A stretch of DNA of 64,000 nt from Takakia lepidozioides (lineage: Eukaryota > Streptophyta > Takakiopsida > Takakiales > Takakiaceae), in contig CM060733.1 of the NCBI GenBank assembly GCA_030704615.1, positions 20,832,001-20,896,000 of the forward strand, in the 5' to 3' direction. Shown here piece by piece: positions 33,489-43,642 of the stretch. A program made the translations under genes and the position numbers. Each line of letters starts with the position of its first letter. Within the stretch, counting starts at the first letter, position 1. The notes under the pieces were generated by a model. It did no database searches. It was not told the DNA's origin and saw nothing but the letters and a program-made list of their open reading frames with translations.

Positions 33489-34047
33489 GCACTGTCTCTA
33501 AAGCTTATTCAATCCTGAAAAACACAAACAAACACAACAGTTGAATTAGTGGCATGTCATTGTTTAAAAGTAAAATTGAAGTAATGGGGCTACAGTCGGA
33601 ATGCCGGAAATGGCAACGGCGGTGGAGGGTCAGGCTGCGGGTCTGGCATCGCAAGTCTGTGTGTCGCAGCGCGCTTGAAACGAGAGTCAGGATGGTCGCA
33701 GGGAGAGCATGAATCTGCGGAGTCAGTCAGGCATTGTTTTGCAGAGGAACATCATTTCCTCTCACCCACACTATACTTGTGGAGGTGTGGCAGGTCTTAA
33801 GTGTTGAGCGTTAAGTGCGTGAAAGAAGAATGCAGGTCGTGGAAGACTGAGTGAAAAGTCTCCCTCGAAATCGGACAGCAGAACTGCGCGAGTAGAGATC
33901 AGGAAGGAGAGAGAGAGAGAGTTGTGGTAGAGGGATCACTGCATTGTGAGAAGCGCTTTTGAAGGAGGGTTTTCTTTAGAGACCGTTGGTCGTGGTCTGT
34001 GAAAGGGGGAGAGTCTGCGGGTACACAGACCGAGGCCACGAACCTAA
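33489..34047. other. 5' flank of the peroxidase gene
   Basis: No gene. A short GA tract (33907-33922) lies about 120 bp upstream of the first ATG and may be part of the promoter or 5' leader, but no TATA box is convincing. Confidence 0.35.
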
Positions 34048-35820
34048 ATGGAGGTGCAATTACAGCCAAGAGAGCGAGACGGTTGGATTCCTTTTTTGAG
34101 AGCGGAAATTATAAGGGAGATGAGATTGGGAGGCTGTTACAGGGTCGGACCCTTCATTGCGCTTCTTCTATTTGTCGCCCCATTGTTGCTGCATGTAACT
34201 AGCGCTCATGATGATGGTCGAACTGTCCACAAGTCGGCAAAGATGGTCTCCACCAGGACTATTTTGGCATTCGAATATTACAAGGAAACATGCCCCGAGG
34301 TGGAAACGATCGTGCTCAAGACTGTAGAAAAATGGACGAAGATAGATCCCACCACGCCAGGGCCGCTGCTACGGCTGTTCTTCCATGACTGCTTTGTCCA
34401 AGGATGTGATGGGTCAGTGCTGGTGAACTCGACCAACGAAAACCAGGCCGAGAAGGATGCTGATATCAACTTCAGCATTGGAAACTTTTTCGTCATTGAT
34501 GAGATTAAAGAGAAGCTGGAGAAGAAGTGCCCCGGGATAGTCTCATGTGCGGATGTCCTGGCTCTCGTCGCTGTATACTCCATCAAACAGGTACGCACGC
34601 TAGAATGGCTTGTAAGGGCCAAGACCAACTCATGTTCTTCGTGGTTTTGGCCACGGCGAGTGGTTTTTCCAATATTATTTACAAGAAATAATGTGTCTCC
34701 ATTTCACAAGAAGACGCGTCTGTCCCACAGCTCGCTTGGGTCTTTCTCACAGTTGTTTCCAGTCTGGGCACTGGTCTGCGGTCATATGGCAAACTTATGT
34801 AGCAGCTATGCACTGGGTTCCTTCTTACCATGTTTCGAGTTTTGCGAGCCAAAGCGATGCAAGCAGTTGGGTTCACCTTGCACACCCAACCTAGTTTTGT
34901 CTTACACCCAGACTGACAAGTTTAGACTCACTGTTATTCTTTTCAGGCGGGCGGGCCACTGTATCCCATAGAGCTCGGACGCAAGGACGGGCTTACATCG
35001 TATGCTCCGAGCGCGCAAACGTTTTTGCCTGCCTTCAGCCTCGGCGTTTCGGGCCTCTTACAAGACTTCGAAAATGTGGGACTAGACTCCAACGATCTTG
35101 TTGTTCTTTCAGGTGGGTCATCCTAATCTTTACCCTGAACGGTTCAAATGACCTTTTCGACAGAGTATATGTCTCTGCATTAAGGGGTACTGTGGTGCAA
35201 GTTTTCATCGGGTCAACGCCACCCATCGGCTTGTGATGGTTTTCCTGTCTCTCCTCGGCCCCATGTTTGGACAGACTAGCCACAAACAGAGGATGAAGAA
35301 GGGGTATGAGTCCTATTAGGAATACTAATGGAAGATGTTGTCATCCTCATCAGGCGCTCACACCATCGGTCAGGGACATTGCAAAAGCATCAAGAACCGC
35401 ATATATCCCCATGTCGACCTACATTATGCAAAGTATTATGGCAGAGAGCTGCTGGCCAACTGCACCGACTATGGCGTCCTCAAGGCCTCCAACTTCGACA
35501 CCGCCACGCAGTTCTTCCAGGACCCAGTGACCCCTTACACATTTGACAACCAGTACTACAAAAATCTGGAGGACGGATTGGGATTGTTGACATCAGATAT
35601 TAGTTTGTTTCAAGATCCGCGCACAGTCTTGCTGGTGAAATATTATGCCAGAAATCAGGATGCATTCTTCGAGCAGTTTGGAAGTTCTTTGAGGAAGATG
35701 GGCAAGATCGGGGTGCTGACAGGCTCTCAAGGCCAGATTCGCAGGCAGTGTTGGGTCCGAAATTCCCAAAATGCCAATCCTGCATTTGACCCTGTTTCTG
35801 TACAATCCATTGACCATTAA
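34048..35820 (+). CDS. Class III (secretory) peroxidase, three exons
   Basis: Exons 34048-34590, 34947-35112 and 35354-35820 join in frame with GT-AG borders to give 391 residues. The protein would oxidise phenolics with H2O2 in the cell wall or vacuole. Key features are the distal haem side RLFFHDCFVQGCDGS with catalytic Arg and His, KKCPGIVSCADVLALV, and LSGAHTIGQGHC with the proximal haem-ligand His. Eight cysteines sit in positions that fit the four disulfides of the family. A hydrophobic signal peptide (FIALLLFVAPLLLHV) begins about 35 residues in, so the ATG at 34120 (367 residues) is a more likely start than 34048. No disruption is seen. This is the one clearly intact host gene in the window. 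Confidence 0.92.
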
Positions 35821-36689
35821 AGTGTGGCTGAAGTTTCCATGCAGGGATAGTGCCCATTCTTCTCTTGTATACGAGGTTTGAAGCTGCATTGACAATCTTG
35901 GTTCAGTTTAGCGAGACGAATTTGTGCACTAGTGAAGAGATTATGTATAGTGATTTTCAGTGATTTCCAAATGCATAGAGTGGATCCCGCCAATGGACAT
36001 AGAAACCTCCCAATCTGGGCAGTGTGAAGCTAGTCAAATCCACACGAGCTTGGCTACTTTCCGAGCGCTTGAATGTCAAAGTTCCCGTTTTGTATTATAC
36101 CCTGTACCCTCTATATGTGTTCTGGCTCGGGAGTACCACAGATAGTATGCAATGAATGCTACCACGATAACATGTGTAGTAGAAAGAAAAAACGTGTAAC
36201 ACAGGCCCCCCCCTTTTTTTTTAAAAATTAAAGAAAGGGAAACACCTGGGAGCGACAGCTCACAAATCAGGCCCCTTAATATCAGGCCCCTTAATAGCGA
36301 GAGGAGAAAATAACCTCTTTCACATGCCCGCGCATTTTCGTCAGCCATGTCTTAATGACTCTGGCTCCCTGGTCCCCATCCGTGAGGCTCCACACGCTTG
36401 GCCACACATGTGGGGCCGCCGACTCCGCGGTTTGGTTTAGTTCGCCAAAACTGGATCGCCACTCTCCTAAACACTCATGGGCCTGCCTTTCCCTTTCCCT
36501 GCCCCTATTTCCCCCAAAAATATGTATGTCCCCAGAAAATTATATTTATCATATTTTAAGAAAAAATAAATAAAAACAGAGACACCATAGAGCGGCCAAA
36601 TCAAGCCCCTTAATTGTAGTGAGAGGAGAAAATAATCTCTTTCATAGGAACAAGGCTCAGTATCAGATTGCATATAATCCAAATAAATA
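35821..36689. other. Peroxidase 3' flank with an imperfect duplication
   Basis: No gene. A phrase CCCCTTAATAGCGAGAGGAG followed by AAAATAACCTCTTTCA at about 36289-36322 recurs at about 36608-36644, so a block of roughly 320 bp is partly duplicated. C/T- and A-rich runs are present (36205-36225, 36560-36580). Confidence 0.4.
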
Positions 36690-37300
36690 GTTTTACCTTA
36701 CATAAGGTTGTTTTTATCAATGAATCTCGTTTGACCGGTACCTGCCGAAAGGCTGTTCCTAGTTTTAAAATTCCTCAATGTTATTATACCTTCCGGAAGG
36801 TTGTGCTTGTCAATTTTTCAACTGAGTAGAATCTAAGCAAATATTTTTACCTTACAGAAGGTTGTTTCTACCATACTTGTCGGAAGGTTGTTCATGTCAA
36901 TTTTAAAATTGCTCAATCCAAACATATTGATGTACCTTCGGAAGATTGTTGTGCGTCATTTTTTAACTTGCATAAAATCCAGACAAATATGTTTAATACC
37001 TTACGGAAGGTTATTTCTACCATTAGGTCATGGGCAACGGATATCTGCCGGAAGGTTGTTCAAGTCAATTTTAAAATTGTTCATTCCAAACATATTGGTA
37101 TACCCTCTTGAAGATTGTTTGTGTGTCATTTTTTAACTTTCATAAATTCCAAATAAATATGTTTAATACCGTACGGAAGGTTGTTCCTACCATTAGGTCA
37201 TGAATGATGAATACCTTGCAGAAGGTTGCTCACGTCAAGTTTAAAATTGCTTAATCCAAATAATGTTAGAGTACCCTCCAGAAGGTTGTGCCTATCATTG
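36690..37300. repeat. Tandem repeat, about 170-bp period, with CCTTnCGGAAGG cores
   Basis: Each unit carries two or three cores of the form ACCTTnCGGAAGGTTGTT, separated by AT-rich phrases such as GTCAATTTTAAAATTGCTCA. A clear pair of unit starts is GTTTAATACC at 36991 and 37161, giving a 170-bp period; earlier units are shorter or more degenerate. The core is nearly self-complementary, and TACCTTCCGGAAGGTTG at about 36788 contains a 14-bp perfect palindrome. No coding sequence. Confidence 0.75.
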
Positions 37301-37577
37301 CCCAAATTGCATAATGGGGAAATAAGGGCACAAGCCGTGCAAGGTCCGGGCAGGGAAAGGCAAAGGCGAAAGGGCAATGGCGGGCGAGTTTTGGCGAGCT
37401 AGATGAGGTCATGGAGGGGAGCCTCTGCCTTGGGAGGTGTGCGGATGGGACCGGAGAGCGCGTCATTACGACGTGGCTATCGAAAATTCGCGGGCCACAC
37501 AGTAACCCCACCATCCTTATGGCTCTCTGTAAGGTTATTTTTTCCTTACTCTTTTTTAATAAAACTTCCAGGGCCAC

Positions 37578-37743
37578 TGTCCTGTTCTAAGAAAAAACAA
37601 AAAAACAAAAAACAAAAAACCTCGCCATGAGGCGTAGGAATGGGACACCACCCAGGAACATACCACACCCGTCAGTAGCAAGATTTGACCCCATAATCAT
37701 TTGGGTGGCACTCAGTGCACTTAACCAACTAAGCTACTGACTA
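37578..37743 (-). mobile_element. tRNA-derived SINE
   Basis: On the minus strand the 5' end carries a Pol III A box, TAGCTTAGTTGG (37736-37725). About 33 bases further on is a B-box-like GGGGTCAAATCT (37692-37681). The element continues for about 100 bp and ends in a T-rich tail of TTTTTTG units (37590-37620). Two internal promoter boxes at tRNA spacing plus a repetitive tail fit a plant SINE. No clear target duplication was found. Confidence 0.7.
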
Positions 37744-38785
37744 TTGGTGGCCATTGAAAGTTATTACTAGGGCTTCGCGTTGCTCCGCACTACTAGCGAC
37801 GAATTCTGAGAACTACGTTCAATTTTTCATAAAAAGGGGTGGGTCATCCCCATGGTGTTACATACATACACCCCATATTTCATTGTTTTCGGAAGAAGAA
37901 CGGCGGAGTGTTGCCGAAGCTATCTTATTAATTTTATTAACCTCTTTGATAAAGATAAAGGTAAGTTCCACCTCCCCAATTTCATGCAAAGGATCCCCTG
38001 CAAACTTTTGCCATATGGGGATGAGAGTTGACTCCCAAATCATATTGGTGCCCAAGAATCTGAATATGCAAGGCATTCTGGCAGCAAAAATCTAGAATCT
38101 ATAGGTCCATCTTGGTCAAAGCTTTTGTTTTGGGTAACTTAGAGGCCATGTGGAAAAACCACATTTTGATTTGTTTTATAATCTACGGATGACAAACCAC
38201 CACCTAAATTTGACATGACAGGTTTTTTGGTAATCCCCCACTCTCTTCTCGACATGCACAATTACTGTACACCAAATTCAGCACTTGGCCAGCCTCCATG
38301 AAAGTTCAGCTGTTACAAGTCCCTAGCACTAGATTTAGGTCGAGTATCTATTGAAATAAATAACAACAGACAAATGGATATGTAGTCACCTGTCAATCCA
38401 CTGTAGAGCCCACTTAGCCTTTTTGGTCACACAAGGAATGGTCTCAATGCATTGAACAACCTTGCTTTCTCATTGTGATCCTTTATACAGGACTCCAGCA
38501 AAAGGCTGTACATCTTTGTGTCACGAAACAGTGCAAATCTGATTGTCATGCGTGAAGAACACTACAATGTTGCAATACACTAAGCCATACTTAATATTCA
38601 GACAAAAGTACAGGTATACACCATCTGATATAGCAAAACATTGAAGTGAACATACCAGAATGGATATTCTCAATTGCTATCTGAAATCCATAAAATGCTC
38701 GGGCCTGCACAATCAATTGGGCTGCGGCATGCATACAAACGTAGCACTTGCAATTCTGTAATGTGCTTACTGGCATGAAGCACTT
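37744..38785. other. Spacer, no gene recognised
   Basis: Short frames only (for example 37754-38095 +), without recognisable motifs. I see nothing to annotate. Confidence 0.35.
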
Positions 38786-38786
38786 C

Positions 38787-39060
38787 TTATTCAGGCAATA
38801 ATTTAGAAAGTTTTAACCACCAAACACCCAAATGGTACAAACATACCCCATTGCCAAGGGCTGGGATGTAACCCCCTTCCCCCATCATTTGATCATAGGT
38901 CTCCAAGGCCTCCATACCACGCCCCTGTTGTGCATGGGCAAGCATCATGTTCCACGTGATCAAAGATCGTTGAGGCATTCTGTTGATCAATTCACTTTGT
39001 TTCCTGGACAAACAAACACACAAGCTCAATGGCAGCTGGTAGTGAAGGGGTACCTATGAT
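38787..39060 (-). pseudogene. PPR S-motif fragment
   Basis: A minus-strand frame reads NRMPQRSLITWNMMLAHAQQ, then GRGMEALETYDQMMGEG. This is the S-type repeat of a PLS-class PPR protein. It stands alone downstream of the main minus-strand PPR block and ends in unrelated sequence. Confidence 0.6.
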
Positions 39061-39529
39061 AGGCTTTGTGCTCTGAACTTCTCAAGTGCAATATTCAATT
39101 TCCTGGTACTCATGTCAGCAGCCCTGCATTAGATGCAATCATTCCACACAAAACAAGATGTTGTGTGATATGTTCAACTTAAAGTGATACATTGTGATGC
39201 AACTCAGTGTGGGCTGAGGTTGTGTGGAATTGTTGATAGTACGTTGTTTCCACTGCAACCTTAATGTGGATTGCAGGCAGTAGTGTTGAGATCTCCTATG
39301 GGTGTAGTTTGCATCTAAGATGGGCAAGCTTGTTGGTAAACATATTCATGACTCTAGCTATCCATGCCTCTGCACAAATCATGCATTCATCCTTGCCTTC
39401 TCTATCCCTGCTCCTGCTAGCAGTTGACAATGACAGCCTAGATTTGTTCTAGGAAACACCCAACTCAACTTATCACACTAGTTCCTATGCTCAATTGCAT
39501 CTGCTACTCTCTGTAATCCAACAGGCATT

Positions 39530-40470
39530 TACCTTTTTGCCTCGATTGTCCCACCATTAACAGGGGTCAGAAAAGTATTCATTCCACAGCTTCTCCTCGT
39601 CTCTGTTACCTGTTTCTGGATACTTTTCTATTGTCACATTGGCAGTATCATGTCAGTCACTCTAAACTATCAAAGGTTCAGTCAACCAGCTAACTTGCAG
39701 AATTCAACATGAAAATTTAGGACCGAATCTGATAAGAGGGAAAAACAGGGTGAAATGTGTTGAAGAAGGTGCCTTCATTAGCAGTGCCTGATTTTATCAA
39801 TTGTGCCGCTACTGCTGCGGCTTCAGTTGACCATCTGTTTCTTGTATCTGTCCTTCCACAGGAAATCATAGGTAATCTGGAGCTTGAAATCTGGCCCTCT
39901 TGGATGAATCTGGACCCACACTCTATCCCTGCTCTTCAGCTCTCCGCCCCTGTACAAATCATGCATACATCCTTGCCTTGTTGCTAGCAGCTGACAATGA
40001 CAGCCTAGAATTGTTCCAGCAAACACCCCGACCCTACTTATCGCACTAGTTCCTATTCTGACTTGCATCTGCTTCAACAAGCATTCACCTTTTGCCTGTC
40101 CATTGTTCCACCATTGACTGGGGTCGGAATATTTATTCCAGAGCTTCTCCTCGTCTCTGTTATGTGTTTTTCGATACTTTCCTGTTGCCACATTGGCAGT
40201 AACATGTCCAAATCACTCCAAAACCACCATAGATCCACCAACGAGCTAACTTGCAGAATTCAACATGAAAATTTAGGGACGACTCTGATATCAAGGCCGA
40301 GTCTGATGAGAGGCAAAACAGGCTGAAATAGGTCGAAGAAGAAGGTGCCCTCACCACATTGCGTGAAACCATTGATTGGGGTCGGAATATTCATTCCAGA
40401 GCTTCTCCTCGTCTTTGTTATCTGTTTTTCGATACTTTCCTGTTGCCACATTGGCAGTAACATGTCAAAA
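39530..40470 (-). pseudogene. OSB-like PDF-motif fragments, three partial copies
   Basis: Three minus-strand copies of the block also found in the CACTA element. The frame at 39823-40191 keeps both halves: DEEKLWNKYSDPSQWWNN, then after about 55 residues of possible intron RGPDFKLQITYDFLWKDRYKK. This fits the PDF motif of organellar single-stranded DNA-binding proteins. Other copies keep only the WW half (near 39545-39620 and 40370-40420). No N-terminal SSB domain is visible. Confidence 0.45.
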
Positions 40471-40516
40471 TCACTCCAAAATCACCATAGATCCACCAAC
40501 GAGCTAACTTGCAGAG

Positions 40517-42625
40517 TCAACATGAAAATTTAGGGACGACTTTGATATCAGGGCTGAGTTTGATAAGAGGCAAAATAGGCCAAAATAGGTCGAAGAAGAA
40601 GGTGCCCTCAAAACATTGCGTGAAACCCCCTCCGCGCTCAATGATGCCGGGTATCGTCATCCCTTCCTCGCGCTGCAATGACATTTTTGGGCAGTCCGGG
40701 CAGGTGCACCCTGTTGCCAACCTCAATGAAGCAGCAATTCCTGGCTCCTTTCTAACCCCTCTGACCTTGATCATTCTTCTCACCTTTGCAGTATCATCCC
40801 ACCTGCCAGCTGCGGCATAGATGTTTGATTGCAACACATAAGTCGCGCCATCCTGTTCATCCCACTAGAGGATAGATGTTGCCGCACGTTCAACCATCTC
40901 CACATTGCCATGGATTCTGCAGGCACCAAGCAAGGCCTTCTACACCACAACATCTGGATTTCAGTAGGCCAGTGCGGCTGCATGCAGAGAGAACACATCT
41001 AAAGGTGATACTATCCGGCTTCAAGCCTTTCTTTTGCATTCCTTCAAATAGTTGCAGGACCTCCCTATGACAACCATGTTGGGCATATCCTGCGAACATC
41101 GCATTCCACGACACCACATTTCATTCAGCCATATTGTCAAATACTCACTTTGCATCCTCACTGCACCCACATTTCACATACATGTCCACCGGGGCAGCGT
41201 CCAGAATGACATTTGGTACAGTTCTAGCTTTGATGATGTCACCATGGGGCACCTCTTTGCCACGGAACGCCATGCATCCATGCCTCCATGGAATGCCATG
41301 CTCTGCCAGGCTTGCAAACGCACACAAACATGATGTGGTCGGGCTTCATCCCTTCCCCCAGGCCTCCATCCTGCGCTCCTGCTGTGTATATCCTGCAAGC
41401 ATGGCGTTCCATGACACCAAATCTCATTCAGCCATATTGTTGAACACTCCCTCCACATCCTCAATGCTCCCACATTTGGCATACATGTCTATGAGGGTAT
41501 TGTTCAGAATCACATCTGGTACAATTCCAGCTTTGGCGATGCAACCATGCACCTCTTTGCCCTTTTCCAGGGCTGCCAGGCTTGCACACGCAGTGCAAAC
41601 GCACACAAACGTAATGTGGTCAGGCTTCACCCCTTCACACATCATTCCAAGGCCTCCATCCCGCGCCCCTGCTGTGCATACCCTGCAAGCATTGAGTTCC
41701 ATGACACCACATCTCGTTCAGCCATAGTCTTGAAAACTCCCTTCGCATCCTTAATGCACCCACATTTGGCATACATGTCCACCAAGGCTGTGTTCAGGAT
41801 GACATCTGGTACAATTCCAGCTTTGACGATGTCGCCATGGACCTCTTCCCCCTTTTCCAAAGCTGCCAGCCTTGCACACACACTGCAAACACAAACAAAT
41901 GTGATGTGGTTGGGCTTCACCCCTTCGCACATCATTTGCTTATAGGTCTGCAAAGCCTCCATCCCGCACCCTTGCTGTGCATATCATGCAATCATCGCAC
42001 TCCACAACACCACATCCCGTTCAGCCATACTGTCGAACACTCCCTTGGCATCCTTAATGCACCCACATTTGACATACATGTCCACCAGGGCAGTGTTCAG
42101 CATGACACCGGGTACAATTCCAGATTTGACGATGCAACCATGGACCTCTTTGCACTTTTCCAGGCTGCCAGGCTTGCATACGCACTGCAAACGCACACAA
42201 ACATGATGTGGTTGAGCTTCACCCCTTCCCCCATCATTTGCTGATAGGTCTCCAAAGCCCCATCCCGCACCCCTGCTGTGCACACCCTGCAAGCATCGCG
42301 TTCCACGACACCACATCTCGTTCAGCCATAGGTTGAACACTCCCTTGGCATCCTCAATGCTCCCACATTTGGCATACATGTCCACTAGAGCAGTGTTCAG
42401 GATGACATCTGGTACAATTGATAATGTCACCATGGATCTCTTTGCCAGGGCTGCCAGACGCACTGCAAACACACACAAACGTTATGTGGGCGGTTTCACC
42501 CCTTCCCCCATCATTTGCTCATAGGTCTCCAAAGCCTCCATCCCGCACCCCTGCTGTGCATACCCTGCAAACATCACAATCCACGACACCACATCTCGTT
42601 CAGCCATACTGTTCAGAATGACAGG
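40517..42625 (-). pseudogene. PLS-class PPR gene with E domain, broken
   Basis: Minus-strand PPR triplets recur about every 300 bp (MYAKCG-type phrases near 42370, 42070, 41770, 41480 and 41180). Each reads like MYAKCGSIEDAKGVF, RDVVSWNAMLAGYAQ, then KPDHITFVCVC and LEKGKEVHG. The last complete motif is FAGYAQHGCHREVLQLFEGM (41117-41050). An E domain follows with SNIYAAAGRWDDTAKVRRM (about 40835-40770). Intact members bind organellar transcripts, one repeat per base, and direct C-to-U editing. Here the frame changes between nearly every repeat, so it is a pseudogene. No DYW deaminase domain follows; OSB-like debris does. Confidence 0.8.
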
Positions 42626-42639
42626 GAATCTGACAGGCA

Positions 42640-42785
42640 TTCACCTTTTTGCCTCGGTTGTCCCACCATTGACTGGGGTCAAAAAAGTATTCATTCCACA
42701 GCTTCTCCTCATCTCTGTTACCTCTTTTAGGATACTTTCATGTTGTCAGTTGGGAGTATCATGTCAAAGTCACTCCAAACTATCA
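42640..42785 (-). pseudogene. OSB-like fragment fused to the PPR relic
   Basis: A minus-strand frame reads RDEEKLWNEYFFDPSQWWDN, then RGKKVNA. It is the WW half of the OSB-like block, immediately upstream of the PPR repeats in the same orientation. This mirrors the PPR-OSB junction seen near 60300. Confidence 0.45.
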
Positions 42786-43642
42786 AGCAACATGCATTGA
42801 AATTCCAGTGTCAACCTGATATAGATGGACCTACAGAGACAATTTGCTGCTCGCTTCATTTGTTGCTGCAAAAAGCAGTCAAGATAACAAGAGATTTTGG
42901 TACAACCAGAGAACAATCTCAACAAGTCAATTGTGGTCATAAGAGACTTTTTTCCAGTCTCTGCCATATTTCCGAAATGCTTGATAGAAGAGCTCCAGGG
43001 AGGTTTACTATTTCATGAGCCCATGAGCCCATGAGCCTATGAGCTCACGAGCGGGCATCCGCGGAATTGGAGTTTTTGTGCCTTTATTGACGGTGTTATG
43101 TCCTCTTACCTCGATAATAGGGTCTGTTTCTCCTGGTCCAGGATGCGGAATGAGGTATTTCGGCGTCGTTATTCCACGTCACCACTGTAAAACATTGTGC
43201 AGGACAGGAAAGAGACACAAAATTGTAGCCCTCACAAGCCATTGTGCTGACAAGGTAATATATTTAGGGTGAGACGATAGTTGAACTTGCAAACCCCATT
43301 CAACTCAACATCAAGCCCACATTGACATGACGCTCGAAATAAAAACATCAGGCAACCACAAGTTTTTATTTTGTACAGCGACTACTCCGAGCTTCCATCA
43401 TCAGAAATACCACTGCGGCATAAGAAACCTGTGGAACTACCATATCCCGGAGCCTGTGCCCTCCAATCATCCTCCACAATGATCCTTACCTCGCTATGCT
43501 GCTGCGTTGGCATCCACAACACGAACCACCGAGTCGTCGAACCACAGGTCCAGAATTAGGAGTGGTGCGGTAGTCGTCCACTGCGCATTGCTGTTTTCTG
43601 GATTAAGATGGCGAACATAAAGATACAAGATATCTATAGAGG
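42786..43642. other. Spacer, no gene recognised
   Basis: No gene. A short tandem CATGAGCC repeat lies at 43014-43040, and a weak palindrome with a TTCGGCGTCG centre and GGAAT/ATTCC arms lies near 43147-43175. Confidence 0.35.

Noticed and set aside
34591-34971. Extension of the first peroxidase exon through the open frame to 34971
   Set aside because: The family alignment breaks at the GTACGC donor, and joining to 34947 restores the expected AGGPLYPIELGRKDG sequence, so this stretch is intron.
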